The position numbers were made by a program, and so were the translations under genes. From Edaphochlamys debaryana (taxonomy: Eukaryota > Chlorophyta > Chlorophyceae > Chlamydomonadales), in contig JAEHOE010000087.1 in NCBI GenBank assembly GCA_016858145.1, positions 518,272 to 582,271 of the forward strand: a DNA stretch of 64,000 nucleotides, given 5' to 3'. Shown here piece after piece: positions 38,301 through 48,700 of the stretch; the first letter of the stretch is position 1, and each line of letters begins with the position of its first letter. The notes under the pieces were generated by a model that searched no databases, was not told the DNA's origin, and worked only from the letters and a program-made list of their open reading frames with translations.

Positions 38301-40725
38301 GAGGCCCAGACGCAATGAGGTCAAGGGGCTGGCAGGACGCGCACATCAAAAGGGGGCCGGCGGCAGCTGAAAGCTTCGGGGCCAGCAAGCCTCACAGATA
38401 ACTCAAGTAAAACAATTGGAAGATAACGTCTAGGCGAAGTCAGCTGCCCCAAGCAAGGCATGGCCGTGCGGGCACCGCAGACTGAAATGGGATACGGTGG
38501 CATGGACTCGCGGTGCGGTGCGGTGCGTTCTGCCGGAGGTTCCCACCTGCTGATGCGCTTGCGCTTGCCGCCGCCGCCGCTGCTGCCACCGCCGCCGCCG
38601 CCGCCCCGCCGCCGCGGCGCCGCGGTGAGGTTGAGTGAGTCCAGGTACTCCTTGAGGGGGCCGGCGGGGTTGTCGGGGGTGACGCGCTTGCGGAGCGTGG
38701 CGTTCCAGTGGTTCTGCGGGCGGGCGGGGAGGGCGGGCGAAGTCGAGGGGAGGTGAGGAGGCAGAGGCGCAAATGGCCAAGCGCGGATAGCCGACAGGAC
38801 GAGGAGCGGAGCCGCGTCCCTGTCGCCCCCTTCCAATCAACGTCTCCTCTCCGTACCCACATGGAACCTCGTCGCGTTTTCGCTGCTGCGCTAACAGGCA
38901 GGGCAGAGCCAGAGCCCGGACCCACGCCGCTACGCGTTCTCGCCCGAGGCGCTAGGCCTTCCAAGTCCACCAAACCCCCGTCCATGCTCTCTCTCAGCCC
39001 CCATCCAGCTAGCAGCACGCTCACCTTGACCGCGTTCTCGCTGCGCCCGGGGATGCAGCGCGCGATGTCGCTCCAGCGGTTGCCCAGGCGCCGGTGGGCG
39101 TCCACCACCAGCACCTCCTCCTGGGGGGGGGGACGGACATTGGGGGACCGCGGGAACGAGGGGTCGGGTGGGGCGAGGAGGGCGCGCCGGGTCGGGAATA
39201 CGGGGCCAAGCAAGCAGGCCTCCAGCTGCATGGAAGCCCGCTGGGTGCTGCTCCTTGGGTGAGAGGGGATCAGATGGAGGGCACGATTCCTACAGGTCTG
39301 AGGATCCTACAGGTCTGCGGACAGCGTTGCCGCACGCACCTGAGGCGTCCATGGGTCTTTCCTAAGGCCGGGGCTGAGGTGGTGGTTCCACCGCTCGCGG
39401 CACTGCTTGCCGATACGGCCCTGCGACAGAGGGGTTGGGCAGGGGGAGGGAGGGAGCCTCAGATGTCGGTGTGCCTACCAGGAGACCAGGCAGGGGCCTC
39501 CCGGGGGGCATCCAGAGGGACTGCCTTCCGCTGGCTTCCAAGGCCCCCCTTTGCCCTCCCTCCCCCGCCCCACGTGCCACCACGGCTTGCCGCTCCCCCC
39601 AACCCCCCGAGCCAAGAACCCCCCAGGGCTCATCCCGGGCCCCCTGACCCACGAGCTCTGCATCTCCCATTCCCTTCCCCCGTGGCGCATAGAGCTTGCT
39701 GGCCGCGGCCCTCGTTGAGCTCGATAGCCTGCCCCAACACCCCCGGGGCGCACCTGCGACTCCCCCTTGCCCGTGGACTCGTTCAGGGCGCGGGCGATGG
39801 GGCTCCAGTTGCCCTCGCCGAACTTCTTCACTAGCCTAAGAGTCGCGAAGGGAGCGACAGGGCGGGAAGGGGGAGGAAGCTGGGGGTAAGCGAACACAGC
39901 AGAGCACGCGAAGCGTGTGTGAGTGCATGAGTCGGCTGGACTCCGATTGCGAACGGGGTGGGGAAGTCGGCGCTGTGCCGGCGCGGGGGGAGCTGCGCGA
40001 ACCACGCCTCGAGCTGGAGGCACCGGCGCCCGGCGACCCAGCGGGCGAGTGAGTGACAAGTGCCGGCGAAAACGCGACGAGCTGAGGGGTCAAACCGCTC
40101 TGAGGGGAGGGAGGCGGGGGCGCGCAGCTCCGCGTGGGCCGGGGGGTCGCGCGGTTGGAGGCGCGCCGATAGGCGGTTCAGGGCTGCTTGCTCGTGGCGC
40201 GGTTTGGGTCGGGGGGGGGGGTGCGTCGCGGGGGGAACGGGGCCTGTCAGGGCTGTTGCGCAGCTGCTGCCTGCAGCCGTTTCTACGACTCTAGCCGCGG
40301 CACGCGCCGGCGGCTCGGCCGCCCTAGTTGCAGATAGTTGGTGCTGCTGCGGCTGCCGCGACACGGCGCCGTTCGGGCTCGCCACCGGGCACGTGCTTCG
40401 CAAACGCTGATCGTGGACCAACAGGCTGCGGCGCGGCGCTATGCGGCGCAGGGGCCTTCGGCGGGGGAAACCGCTTTCACTCCAACCTAGGCGCAGGCCG
40501 GAACGGAAGTCGCGAAGCCGCGGCCGAAGCCGCCCCGTAGCCGAGCCCGCACCGACCTGGTCAGCAGAGCGTCCTCCTCGGGGCTCCATCCGCCTGGCAG
40601 AAAGCGCGTTGGGCGCACGAAAGGGCGCGAGGGTTTTAGCCGCGGCGATTGCAAGCCCGAGTATGCGGCCGTGGGAGAACGCAGCCCGTCCTCAGCTGTC
40701 GGCGTAGCGTGCTCTTACCCTTCAT
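35323..40725 (-). CDS. R2R3-MYB transcription factor, 1008 aa
   Basis: Sequence-specific nuclear DNA-binding regulator. Nine exons: 40725-40719, 40593-40557, 39835-39754, 39420-39340, 39120-39025, 38713-38547, 38296-37787, 37589-37118, 36897-35323, total 3027 nt. The first exon is only ATGAAGG. Joined to exon 2 it gives MKGGWSPEEDALLTR, the usual start of an R2 repeat. R2 tryptophans are W5, W25 and W53; R3 has W66, W85 and W104. GRIGKQCRERW and NAVKNHWNATLRKR are the DNA-recognition helices, closest to the c-Myb/MYB98-like plant class. W25-W53 spacing is 8 residues longer than the canonical R2 because of an insert around NESTGKGE. After residue 155 come Ala-, Gly-, Pro- and His-rich low-complexity regions, including seven His in a row near the C-terminus, likely activation or interaction regions. 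The target genes are unknown. The gene is divergent from the SBP gene. Confidence 0.92.
36086..36292. repeat. Segment of MYB exon 9 copied at 42804-43010
   Basis: This stretch of the MYB last exon recurs in the same orientation at 42804-43010, from CCAGCGCCGCCGTCGCC to GAGCGGGGAGTCG, with roughly a dozen substitutions by eye. The copy here is in an intact, much longer reading frame, so it is taken as the source. Confidence 0.85.
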
Positions 40726-42142
40726 TTTAGCCGTGGGGTGCCGGGATGCTCCACTGCGGCGCTCCGGGTTGCTCATTCGCCGTGGGACTGAGCCAGCCCG
40801 CTGCGCTGCTCAAGCGCAAGCCTCAGAGCTGTGCATGTGAGCACCAGCCGCTTGCAGCGCAGTGCGGCCAAGGAGAAGGGCTGCAGCCAGCTGGGGCTCC
40901 GCTCCGATGTGCTGCGCAACACCTCTGGAACCTTGACAAGTCCGCTCTGGCCGCTCGCGTTCCAATCAGCCAAAGATGAAAACGGTGGACTAGAACAGGA
41001 GCTCGGCTAAGATTCCGGCGAAAGCAGCGTCGAGCCGAAGGGTTTGCCGGTCTGGTGGCCAGTGGTCGCTTAACGGTATCAGCGCTCTGCCTAACGAGCA
41101 GCGCGTTGCATGAAACGGGCAGTAAATGCTGGGGAGCGTATGTTTGTGCCCGAGCCCGAGCCCCATGAATTCGCACCGCAAATACCCGGCATCGGCCAGG
41201 CTGTCCCAAAGCCCCCATTCGCGCGATGCCCAGGCGCATTGCCACCGACCGGCTCTTTTACATTGCTGCAAGCCAAGGGCCATCGCTGCAAGGCGGGAGG
41301 AGCAACGACTTGTAACCGGCAAGCCAATCGAAACTTTCCCAGCCGCCCAATACGTCGGCCCAAGTTAGGCGCGGGACACACGTCGATGGCTTGACCGTAT
41401 GCGAACGTCGCGGGCGCGGCGCCAGCTCGGCATGCGGTCTCCAGCAGGTCCACGGTCTCGACACCTCTGCCAGCATACGACGGCGAGCTGGCCTTAGGCA
41501 GGCTACGTCGAGGGCGGGTGTGTCTAAGCGCTGTCGTCGTCGTCAGGCCCCCCTCACCTCCTCTTAAGAAGGGGGGCGGGGCAGGGTCTGGAGGTGACGC
41601 CGTCTCGTGTGACCCCGTTCTGAGCACGCGGGGGAGCAGAGGAGTGTGTCGTCCGAAGGCGACCACCCATTGCGACCACCCTGCCGTCGCAAGGCAAACT
41701 GCAACTGGGTCTGGCCCACCAGCCCGCAGTGCGACGGGTGCGGGGTGCCCGGCGGTGCCTGCGTCCTCCAAGCGCCAGCGGCCCTGGCCATATTCGGCCA
41801 TGCCGCCCGCTGTGCCAGCGTGCGCCTCCACCCCTTGACTACCCCCCTCCATCCCCGCGACCCCGCCCCAAACGTCGCCAGATCCCTGCCCCGGTTGCAG
41901 GCCTCCCACCCGGGACGGAGGAGGCAGGCCATAGTAGCATGCACCACTGAGGTTTGCAGCAGTCACAACTTGCCCTTTGCTTGAAAGCTATGCTCGGAGG
42001 GACATCGCAGCCTGCTTATCAGGGGGGGTAGGGACGAATGTTTCGCACCCCATGCCACAAAAGTTCCTGCCCCCCCTGACCCACCCACCCACCCATGCCG
42101 TACGGCATATGACCCTGGGAAAATGCCAGACGCGGGGCCTGT
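40726..42142. other. Intergenic: MYB upstream region
   Basis: This lies between the MYB ATG and the duplicated SBP segment. Long minus-strand open frames exist (for example 41966-41091), but they show no family motif, no splice support and the composition of shadow frames. The MYB 5' UTR and promoter must lie in the first part. Nothing else was recognised. Confidence 0.5.
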
Positions 42143-42804
42143 CGCGGCATTCCGGCATCCGGCACATCAGGGCCCCAGGGCGTCCAACAAAGAGAGGCCA
42201 TGCTGCATCAGGCGGCAGCAGCTACACGGGAGGGGAGGGAGGGGAGGGAGGGGAGGGCCAGGCTTTGGGCAGAGTCGCATTGCCAAACAGAGGGCGAGGA
42301 ATCCGGCACGCTGTACTGCTCGCCTCAAGTTGTCGCCGTTGCCAGGGCCCTCACCCACTGCGCAAGAAGCTTCATGTTGCAATGCATCCTTCGCGCCCAG
42401 TTACCGCAACCCCGCGCTGAGCGCCCCACAATTACCTCGCCTTGATACCAGCGGCCCGCAGAGCTGGCGCCAGGTCCAGCAGCTGGAGGGGCGATGGAGG
42501 AGGAACCCCAAGGCAAGGACTGCAGCTGCTGCGCTGCCGTGTGCCGTGTGCCGCGACGTGTGGCCGCTCGCACCGGGGCGAACAACAACTCTGGCCTCGA
42601 TTGTTTCTTCGCAGGAGGTTCAGGAGGTGCCCTCTCCAGTGTGGGCTTTAACGAGCATGTAGGCAGCTCTGGTGCGGGGTTGATGCCCGGGCCTGGTCGT
42701 CTGCGGGAGCCCACACCGTGCTCCGACAAGGATGGAAGTGGCCAACGCCGTGGTCGTCATGCATCCAAGTCGCTCGTATGCATGGTAAGCGGACTCGCTG
42801 CCTC
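42143..42804 (+). repeat. Duplicate (copy 1) of the SBP gene 5' flank and exon 1
   Basis: It matches 45073-45725 nearly base for base: about 350 bp of 5' flank, the start codon (here at 42494), all of exon 1, the donor site GTAAGC and the first 19 or so intron bases. Differences are few: extra GGAGGGGAGG units near 42240 and scattered substitutions, including one that makes the last codon ATG instead of GTG. The match stops abruptly at CTGCCTC, where MYB-derived sequence begins. Confidence 0.9.
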
Positions 42805-43132
42805 CAGCGCCGCCGTCGCCAGCGGTGCCCATGACGACGGGGCCCAGGGGTCCCGCCGCCGCCGCAGGAGCCGGCGGCGGCTCGGGCTTGACGACCGGAG
42901 CCGCAGCTTCGGCGGCGGCGGCGCCGGCGGCGGCGGCAGCGACGGCGGTGGCGGCGTCGTAGCCGGCGGCGCCTCCGCCTCCGCCAGCGCCAGTCAGGAG
43001 CGGGGAGTCGACCAAGGGGCGGTGGTTCACCCAAGAGAAGCGGTGGGAAGCGGTGGGAAGCGGTGGGAAGCGGTGGGAAGCGGTGGGAAGCGGTGGGAAT
43101 GGCCCCCACGTGTTCCGCAGGGGATGGCATGA
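42494..43132 (+). CDS. Chimeric open frame: SBP exon 1 fused to antisense MYB exon, 212 codons
   Basis: The frame starts at the same ATG as the SBP gene and keeps its first 97 codons (MEEEPQGKDCSCCAAV...). It then reads through the former splice donor and continues through the MYB-derived fragment in antisense (Gly/Ala/Ser/Arg-rich). It runs on through the decamer repeats at 43041-43100 to a stop at 43132. Only the first zinc-ligand cysteine of the SBP domain is present, so the product could not bind DNA as an SBP protein. The copied 5' flank may carry the SBP promoter, so transcription is conceivable but unproven. It may equally be a non-coding relic. Confidence 0.4.
   Translation: MEEEPQGKDCSCCAAVCRVPRRVAARTGANNNSGLDCFFAGGSGGALSSVGFNEHVGSSGAGLMPGPGRLREPTPCSDKDGSGQRRGRHASKSLVCMVSGLAASSAAVASGAHDDGAQGSRRRRRSRRRLGLDDRSRSFGGGGAGGGGSDGGGGVVAGGASASASASQERGVDQGAVVHPREAVGSGGKRWEAVGSGGKRWEWPPRVPQGMA
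42804..43010. repeat. Captured fragment of MYB exon 9
   Basis: Copy of 36086-36292 in the same orientation, fused directly to the SBP duplicate. At the joint, TCGCTGCC is common to the SBP intron start, the MYB source and the chimera, that is, microhomology. It has diverged from the source by scattered substitutions and ends precisely at GGGGAGTCG. Confidence 0.85.
43041..43100. repeat. Decamer tandem repeat CGGTGGGAAG x6
   Basis: Six nearly perfect head-to-tail copies of a 10-bp unit start 30 bp after the captured MYB fragment. They are absent from both the MYB and SBP source loci. Confidence 0.9.
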
Positions 43133-43317
43133 CATGACGTGTCCTGCCCAGCGTGGACCCACCTCCTGACCGCTGTACGCGGCGCTCAGGCATACCCAGG
43201 GGTCAGACCTTGTCCATACACGCCGTTGAGGGCCGTGGGAGAGCTCAGGAGCCGACAGAGCGGGTCCTGCCTGCTGTGACGAAAGTTCCTGGCCCCACCT
43301 TGACGAAAGTTCCCAGA

Positions 43318-43362
43318 CCCCCGATCCCGGACCCCCGATCCCGGACCCCCGATCCCGGACCC
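43318..43362. repeat. 14-bp tandem repeat x3
   Basis: Three copies of CCCCCGATCCCGGA are preceded by two copies of a TGACGAAAGTTCC motif about 25 bp apart. Short local repeats in the MYB-SBP intergenic region. Confidence 0.85.
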
Positions 43363-43672
43363 GCCCACCTACCCGGGCCCGTATTTCTGCACTAGAACCT
43401 TCAATTCAGATCCTGAAAGCGGATTCGGGCTCCTTGCACCTAGCTCTTCCCGAAGGAGGCATGGGGTACTCCTACATCATTCCTAACCCCCCCCTGGCTC
43501 AATGCTCGGCGCAGCAGAGCGTGCGGGTTGGGTCCACGCATGCAGGATCTGTACCGGAAGCTCCCTTCCCATTTGCCTAAGCCCTGCCCTCCGTCCTCCC
43601 TGCCCGCCCCTCCCCAGCTCCCCTCCTCGCTCTCCTTCCCTCACGCCCTACCTTGCCCGCGCAGGCCTCTAC

Positions 43673-44061
43673 AACGCCTCAGCACCCCACTCTCCCACCT
43701 GCACTCATGACAGCACGATACGCCGTCACCCGTCGGTCCCCTCACAACCGGAGCCTCTGTTCCGGAGGCTTACGGGAAGTGTCTTGCAGCCTCCCCCGCA
43801 TGCCTTGACTGGTCCCCCAGCGGGGCCGTTTAAGGCTCCTTCAAGGGCTTTGCAGTATGCTCGTGATACGCTGATGATGCGGGACGCTCCTCCTGCGGCA
43901 CCACGGAGCGCCTGGCCGCTGGACTTGTGCAAGCATTTGCGGCTTGCCATTGGTGCGGCGGCCTGGGGTGCAGTTCATGCGCAGGCCCACCGCCGCGGCG
44001 CCGCCATGCCACATTGGGTGTCCCCATCGGGCCCATCCCCGGCCTCCAGCGTCGCCCTGGT
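43673..44061 (+). other. Exon-like island, product unrecognised
   Basis: A long pyrimidine-rich tract (about 43560-43668) ending CGCGCAG is followed by an open stretch that ends at CTGGTG before GTGAGAC. This has the acceptor-exon-donor structure of the real exons nearby. The reading (GLYNASAPHSPTCTHDS... to ...SPASSVALV) has a more balanced composition than shadow frames. It contains a segment like LAIGAAAWGAVHAQAHRR, but no family was recognised. No neighbouring exon could be joined. It may be another captured gene piece, or an exon of an undetected gene. Confidence 0.3.
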
Positions 44062-45072
44062 GGTGAGACACCGCCATCAGCAAAGGCGCTCCCCAGGGGG
44101 GCTCTGCTGGTGCAACGAACCGGCATTGCGGCATGGTAGATACGGGAGCTCCTCCGCGGCGAAAGAGGTGTTGTAACGTGCAGCGCCCAGCCCCTGCACG
44201 CGGGCAAGATTGGGGCGAAAGGTTTGGGAGACACCTATAGACAGGAGGCCGTTGAGATTGAAGCCTCCCGCCAGCCTCCGTCCTTGAGCTAGACCTGGTG
44301 CGGCCCTGTTCGCTGTTGCGGGCAAGCACCTGCGTCCAATGTCAAGCACTGCTCTGTGTCCCAGCCTTCTGGACCAGTGGACGGTATGCTGCGACCCACG
44401 TCCCTTCGCTCCGCCCCACGCGCAACCGGCTGGCTGCCAACGGTGACGGTGCATCCCCCAACCACCAGGGGCCCGCTGAGAGGCCCCAAGTTGCATTCGG
44501 TGTAATCACTTGCCTAGCCTGCTGGGAGGATTCCGCATTCCGTGGTGCGACCCCCCCTGCACTCCTGGAAGAGCTGCTCCCTTGCACCGTTGTCGGAAGT
44601 TGCGCCTTCAAGCCGCGCTACCCTACGCCACCAGGCCCGGGAGGCCCTCTCGACCAGGCCTGGGTTCGCAAGGTCTGAAGAGGGCCTGGGCAACATCGCA
44701 AGCCCAACCGCTCTCAGTCATCCTGGCCTAACGGCCGCCGATGACGGCTCCGTCCTCTCGGTAAGACACGGTGTTGTGCAAGAACGCTATGCGAACAGGT
44801 GCGCGCTTCCGCCCGACCGCCAACTTTGATGTCGAGTGTTACCCAGTTAGGCAGTTAACCCCTCCGATGGGCATAGGTTTGAATAATGCGAAGAGCTGCC
44901 CTAATGCAATGCGGGGAGTGAGGGTCTGGCCCGGGCTTACTTTTCGGCCACGAGGTCCCACGCGGGAGCGCGCAGCTCCGGAGCCAGCGATAGCGTCACG
45001 CGTGGTGGCAGGAAAGAAGCATCTGCTCAACGGAGGAGCAAACGCCGACTGCACGGCCGGAGCCCGGCATCG

Positions 45073-45725
45073 CGCGGCATTCCGGCATCCGGCACATCAG
45101 GGCCCCAGGGCGTCCAACAAACAGAGCCCATGCTGCATCAGGCGGCAGCAGCTACACGGGAGGGGAGGGAGGGGAGGGCCAGGCTTTGGGCAGAGTCGCA
45201 TTGCCAAACAGAGGGCGAGGAATCCGGCACGCTGTACTGCTCGCCTCAAGTTGTCGCCGTTGCCAAGGCCCTCACACACTACGCAAGAAGCTTCATGTTG
45301 CAATGCATCCTTCGCGCCCAGTTACCGCAACCCCGCGCTGAGCGCCCCACAATTACCTCGCCTTGATACCAGCGGCCCGCAGAGCTGGCGCCAGGTCCAG
45401 CAGCTGGAGGGGCGATGGAGGAGGAACCCCAAGGCAAGGACTGCAGCTGCTGCGCTGCCGTGTGCCGTGTGCCGCGACGTGTGGCCGCTCGCACCGGGGC
45501 GAACAACAACTCTGGCCTCGATTGTTTCTTCGCAGGAGGTTCAGGAGGTGCCCTCTCCAGTGTGGGCTTTAACGAGCATGTAGGCAGCTCTGGTGCGGGG
45601 TTGATGCCCGGGCCCGGCCGTCTGCGGGAGCCCACACCGTGCTCCGACGAGGATGGAAGTGGCCAACGCCGTGGTCGCCATGCATCCAAGTCGCTCGTAT
45701 GCGTGGTAAGCGGACTCGCTGCCTC
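45073..45725 (+). repeat. Source copy of the SBP 5' duplication
   Basis: Counterpart of 42143-42804, 2.93 kb away in direct orientation. It covers the probable SBP promoter/5' UTR, exon 1 and the start of intron 1. This copy continues into a complete SBP gene, so it is taken as the source. Confidence 0.9.
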
Positions 45726-48700
45726 GCGGGCCGGCCCATTGTCACGCAACTTTTCGTCCACACTGCGTGTTTGGGAACACTTAGGCCTCCGGGCAGAGGT
45801 TTCGGAGGCTGAGATGACAGAGGCGGCCTTGTGGAGCACTGCACCGCAGCCACTTCCTGGTGCCCGTCGAGCGCGTGCGGCAATGCTTGTCTCCTACGGC
45901 GCGGGCGCAGGGCCACATGCTAGCAGGACCTCGCCTGAGTAACCCGAGCGGCATGTTTTTTGCCTATAGGCTCGCGGCTCCCTGCGCGGAGTGTGCCGCG
46001 CCTAAACAAGGCAACTCCGTGGCACGGGCCGTTACCCGACAACCCTCCCCCTCCGCCCCCGCCCTCGTGCTTCGCGCAGGTGGACGGCTGCGGCGAGGAC
46101 CTGACCAATGCGCGCAAGTACTTCCAGCGCTACCGGGTTTGCGAGCGGCACCTCAAAGCCCCGCAGCTTTCCATGGTGAGGGGTCCCCACGCTGCAGCAC
46201 CTCCCACGGCCGCGCTGGCTGGCCCCAGCGCCTCAGCAGCGCATCGGCATATCGCTCGCGGACTAGTTCATTCACCTCTTGGCCAGCCCAACATTTGTCC
46301 GTTACTTTTGCGACAGGATGGACGGTCCGTGCGGTTTTGTGACCAGTGCTCCAAGTTCCACGACCTTTCCATGTTCGAGGGCAATCGGAGGTGAGCACAC
46401 CTTGCGAAGCCCCCCGCTCGGTCTGCGCCACGGACCACCACAACCACGCCAACAGTGGCTAGGGAGTAGCGCTAAACGAGCCGCATAGCAACTCAACCAC
46501 CGGTTTCCTGTATGCTCGACGCTGTGAAATATGACTAACATGCTGCGCCGCCACCCTCGCCGCCCACTTCAATAAAAACCGCTTAATTCAGGACGTGCAA
46601 CGAGAAGCTGGAGCGCACGCGGCAAGCGCGTAGCGACAAGCGAAAGCAGCAATGGCAGGTGCAGCAACGCTACAACCACCGCTCGCGCCCCGACCCGCTA
46701 TCAGTTGAGCTCCTGGACCGGGAGCTGCCGATGAAGCGCCCGTTCGTGGTGGATATGGCTGGAGCAGGGGAGCCAGTCGACACGGTACGGCAGGGCCGGG
46801 CTTCGACGGGGAGTACGACAGCTCGGTTACGTTACGACAGTCGGGTTCATGGACGGGGCCCGGGCGCTGCGGGTGGGAGTCGCTTACTAGCTCTCTTGCT
46901 TTCACTTCGCTTGAGGCCTCACCTAACACAAAAAAGCCTACTTCCTCCCGCCGGCAGGTTGGCGCCGGGCTGCTGGACCCCTATCTGGGCGGAGGCCTGG
47001 CGGTGGGGGCGGGGCTGCTGCCCCCCGCCAAGCTGGGGCGCCTGATGCCCGGGGCCCTGCCGCCGGCCCTGGGCGGCCCCCTGGCTGGCGTGCCCGGCTC
47101 CCCCTTGGGCCCCATCACCGACCTCGGCGGCCTAGCGGGAGATCCCCTCATCGGCCCCCCGCCTCGCGACACGCTGGAGGACGCACGGGTGAGCGCAGCG
47201 GCGGGCGGGCGGGCGGGCGGGCGGGGGACGTTGGCAGCGGCAGGGGCCTCAGCGGAAGTGGAAGGCGGGCTGGGCGCTTCCTCCCGAAGCGAGCGAGCGT
47301 GTTTGTCGGGACGGGCGTTGACGCCTGGTACTTTAAACCCTGGTCGCGCGTAACCCTGGCTCCGCCTCCACCCCATTGACGGTCGCCGGCTTGCGCTCGC
47401 AGGCCCTCCTCGCCCTGCGCGCCGGCCCCTCCGGGGGCGGCGTGTCTCCGCTCCCGCTTGGGCTGCCCTCGCCCAACTTCGGACGCACCAGCCACCCGCA
47501 CGGCCTCAGCACCGACAACGCCTCCTCGCTCTCATCCTACGACGCCCACACGGAGGTGCCCCTGCGCATGGACTCGGTCAGCAGCCCCGGCGCCCTGGCC
47601 TCCGCCACCGCCGCCGCCGTCGCGGCGGCGGGCGGCGTGGACGCGCTGCTGCCGTCGCGCGCCGCCGCCGCGGCGGCCGCGCGCCGCGCGATCGCGCTCG
47701 GCCTGGGCCCGTCGGGGGTGCCGCAGGGCCGGGGCCTGGCGGATGCGGCGGGGCTGGGCGAGGCCCAGGCAGCGGCGGACCTGCTGGCGTCGGGCCGCGG
47801 CAGCCGTACTGGCATGGGCCTGGCCGAGGGCATCGGCGTCGGCCCTGGGATGGGCCTTGGCGGCGGCCTGGCGGGCGGGCCGACGGCGGCGGAGCTGCTG
47901 GCGGCGGGCCAGCCGGACCTGCTGGCGGCGGCGCTGGACGCGCAGGGCGCGCTGGGCCGCAACGGCGGTCTGGCGGCGGTGCTGCGCGCCGCCGGCAACG
48001 GAGGCTCGGGTGCGATCGGAGCCACCAGCCGCCTGGTCACGGCGGCGGCGGCGGCGGCCCGGGAGCAGCTGCTGCTGCGCCAGGCGATGGCGGCGGAGGA
48101 CGCCGGCCCGGGCGGTTTGGCGCCGCTGAGGCTGGGCGGTGACGGCGGCCGCGGCGGCGGCGGTCTGCGCATCCACCCCAGCGTGGGCGTGGACGAGGAT
48201 GGGCCGCTTGTGGTCCAGCGCCCCTCCGCCACCGGCATGAGGGACCTGAGGGACGGCCTGGGCGGCCGTGATGCGATGCCGCTGCCGCTGCGCAGCCGCA
48301 GCGAGCCGGACCGCCCCGGCGGCAGCAGCGCAGCGGCGACGCTGGCGGCGCTGGGCCGCCTTGAGGCGGCGGCGGCGGCAGAGCTGCTGGCGTCGCGCCT
48401 GGGCGACCCGCGCAGCGGCGGCGGCGGCGGCCGACCGTCCACCGACGGTGGGCTGTCGGTGCCGGGCCGCGGCGGCGGCGGCATGTCGGCCGACGACCTG
48501 TCGTCCGCGGTGGCGGCGATGCGGCGCATTGAGTCCAGATCTGGTTCTGGATCTGGATCTGCGTCGGCCGCCATGACTGTCCTGGCGTCGCCGGGCATTG
48601 ACGGCGACGGTCCGTGGCAGGACGCCAGCGGCCCGCCGCAGCGCCAGGCCTCCGGCGACCGCTCGCAGCCGCCGTCGGCGCCGTCGAACAGGCCCTCGCC

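Noticed and set aside
37130..38401. 423-codon plus-strand frame
   Set aside because: Antisense shadow of MYB exons 7 and 8, caused by GCC/GGC repeats.
41091..41966. 291-codon minus-strand frame upstream of the MYB gene
   Set aside because: No recognisable domain, no splice support and mixed composition. The MYB start is explained by the micro-exon at 40725-40719 without it.
42143..43010. Transposon (Pack-type) capture of gene fragments
   Set aside because: Considered because two gene pieces are joined, but no terminal inverted repeats, long terminal repeats or target-site duplications are visible. The joint shows microhomology instead.
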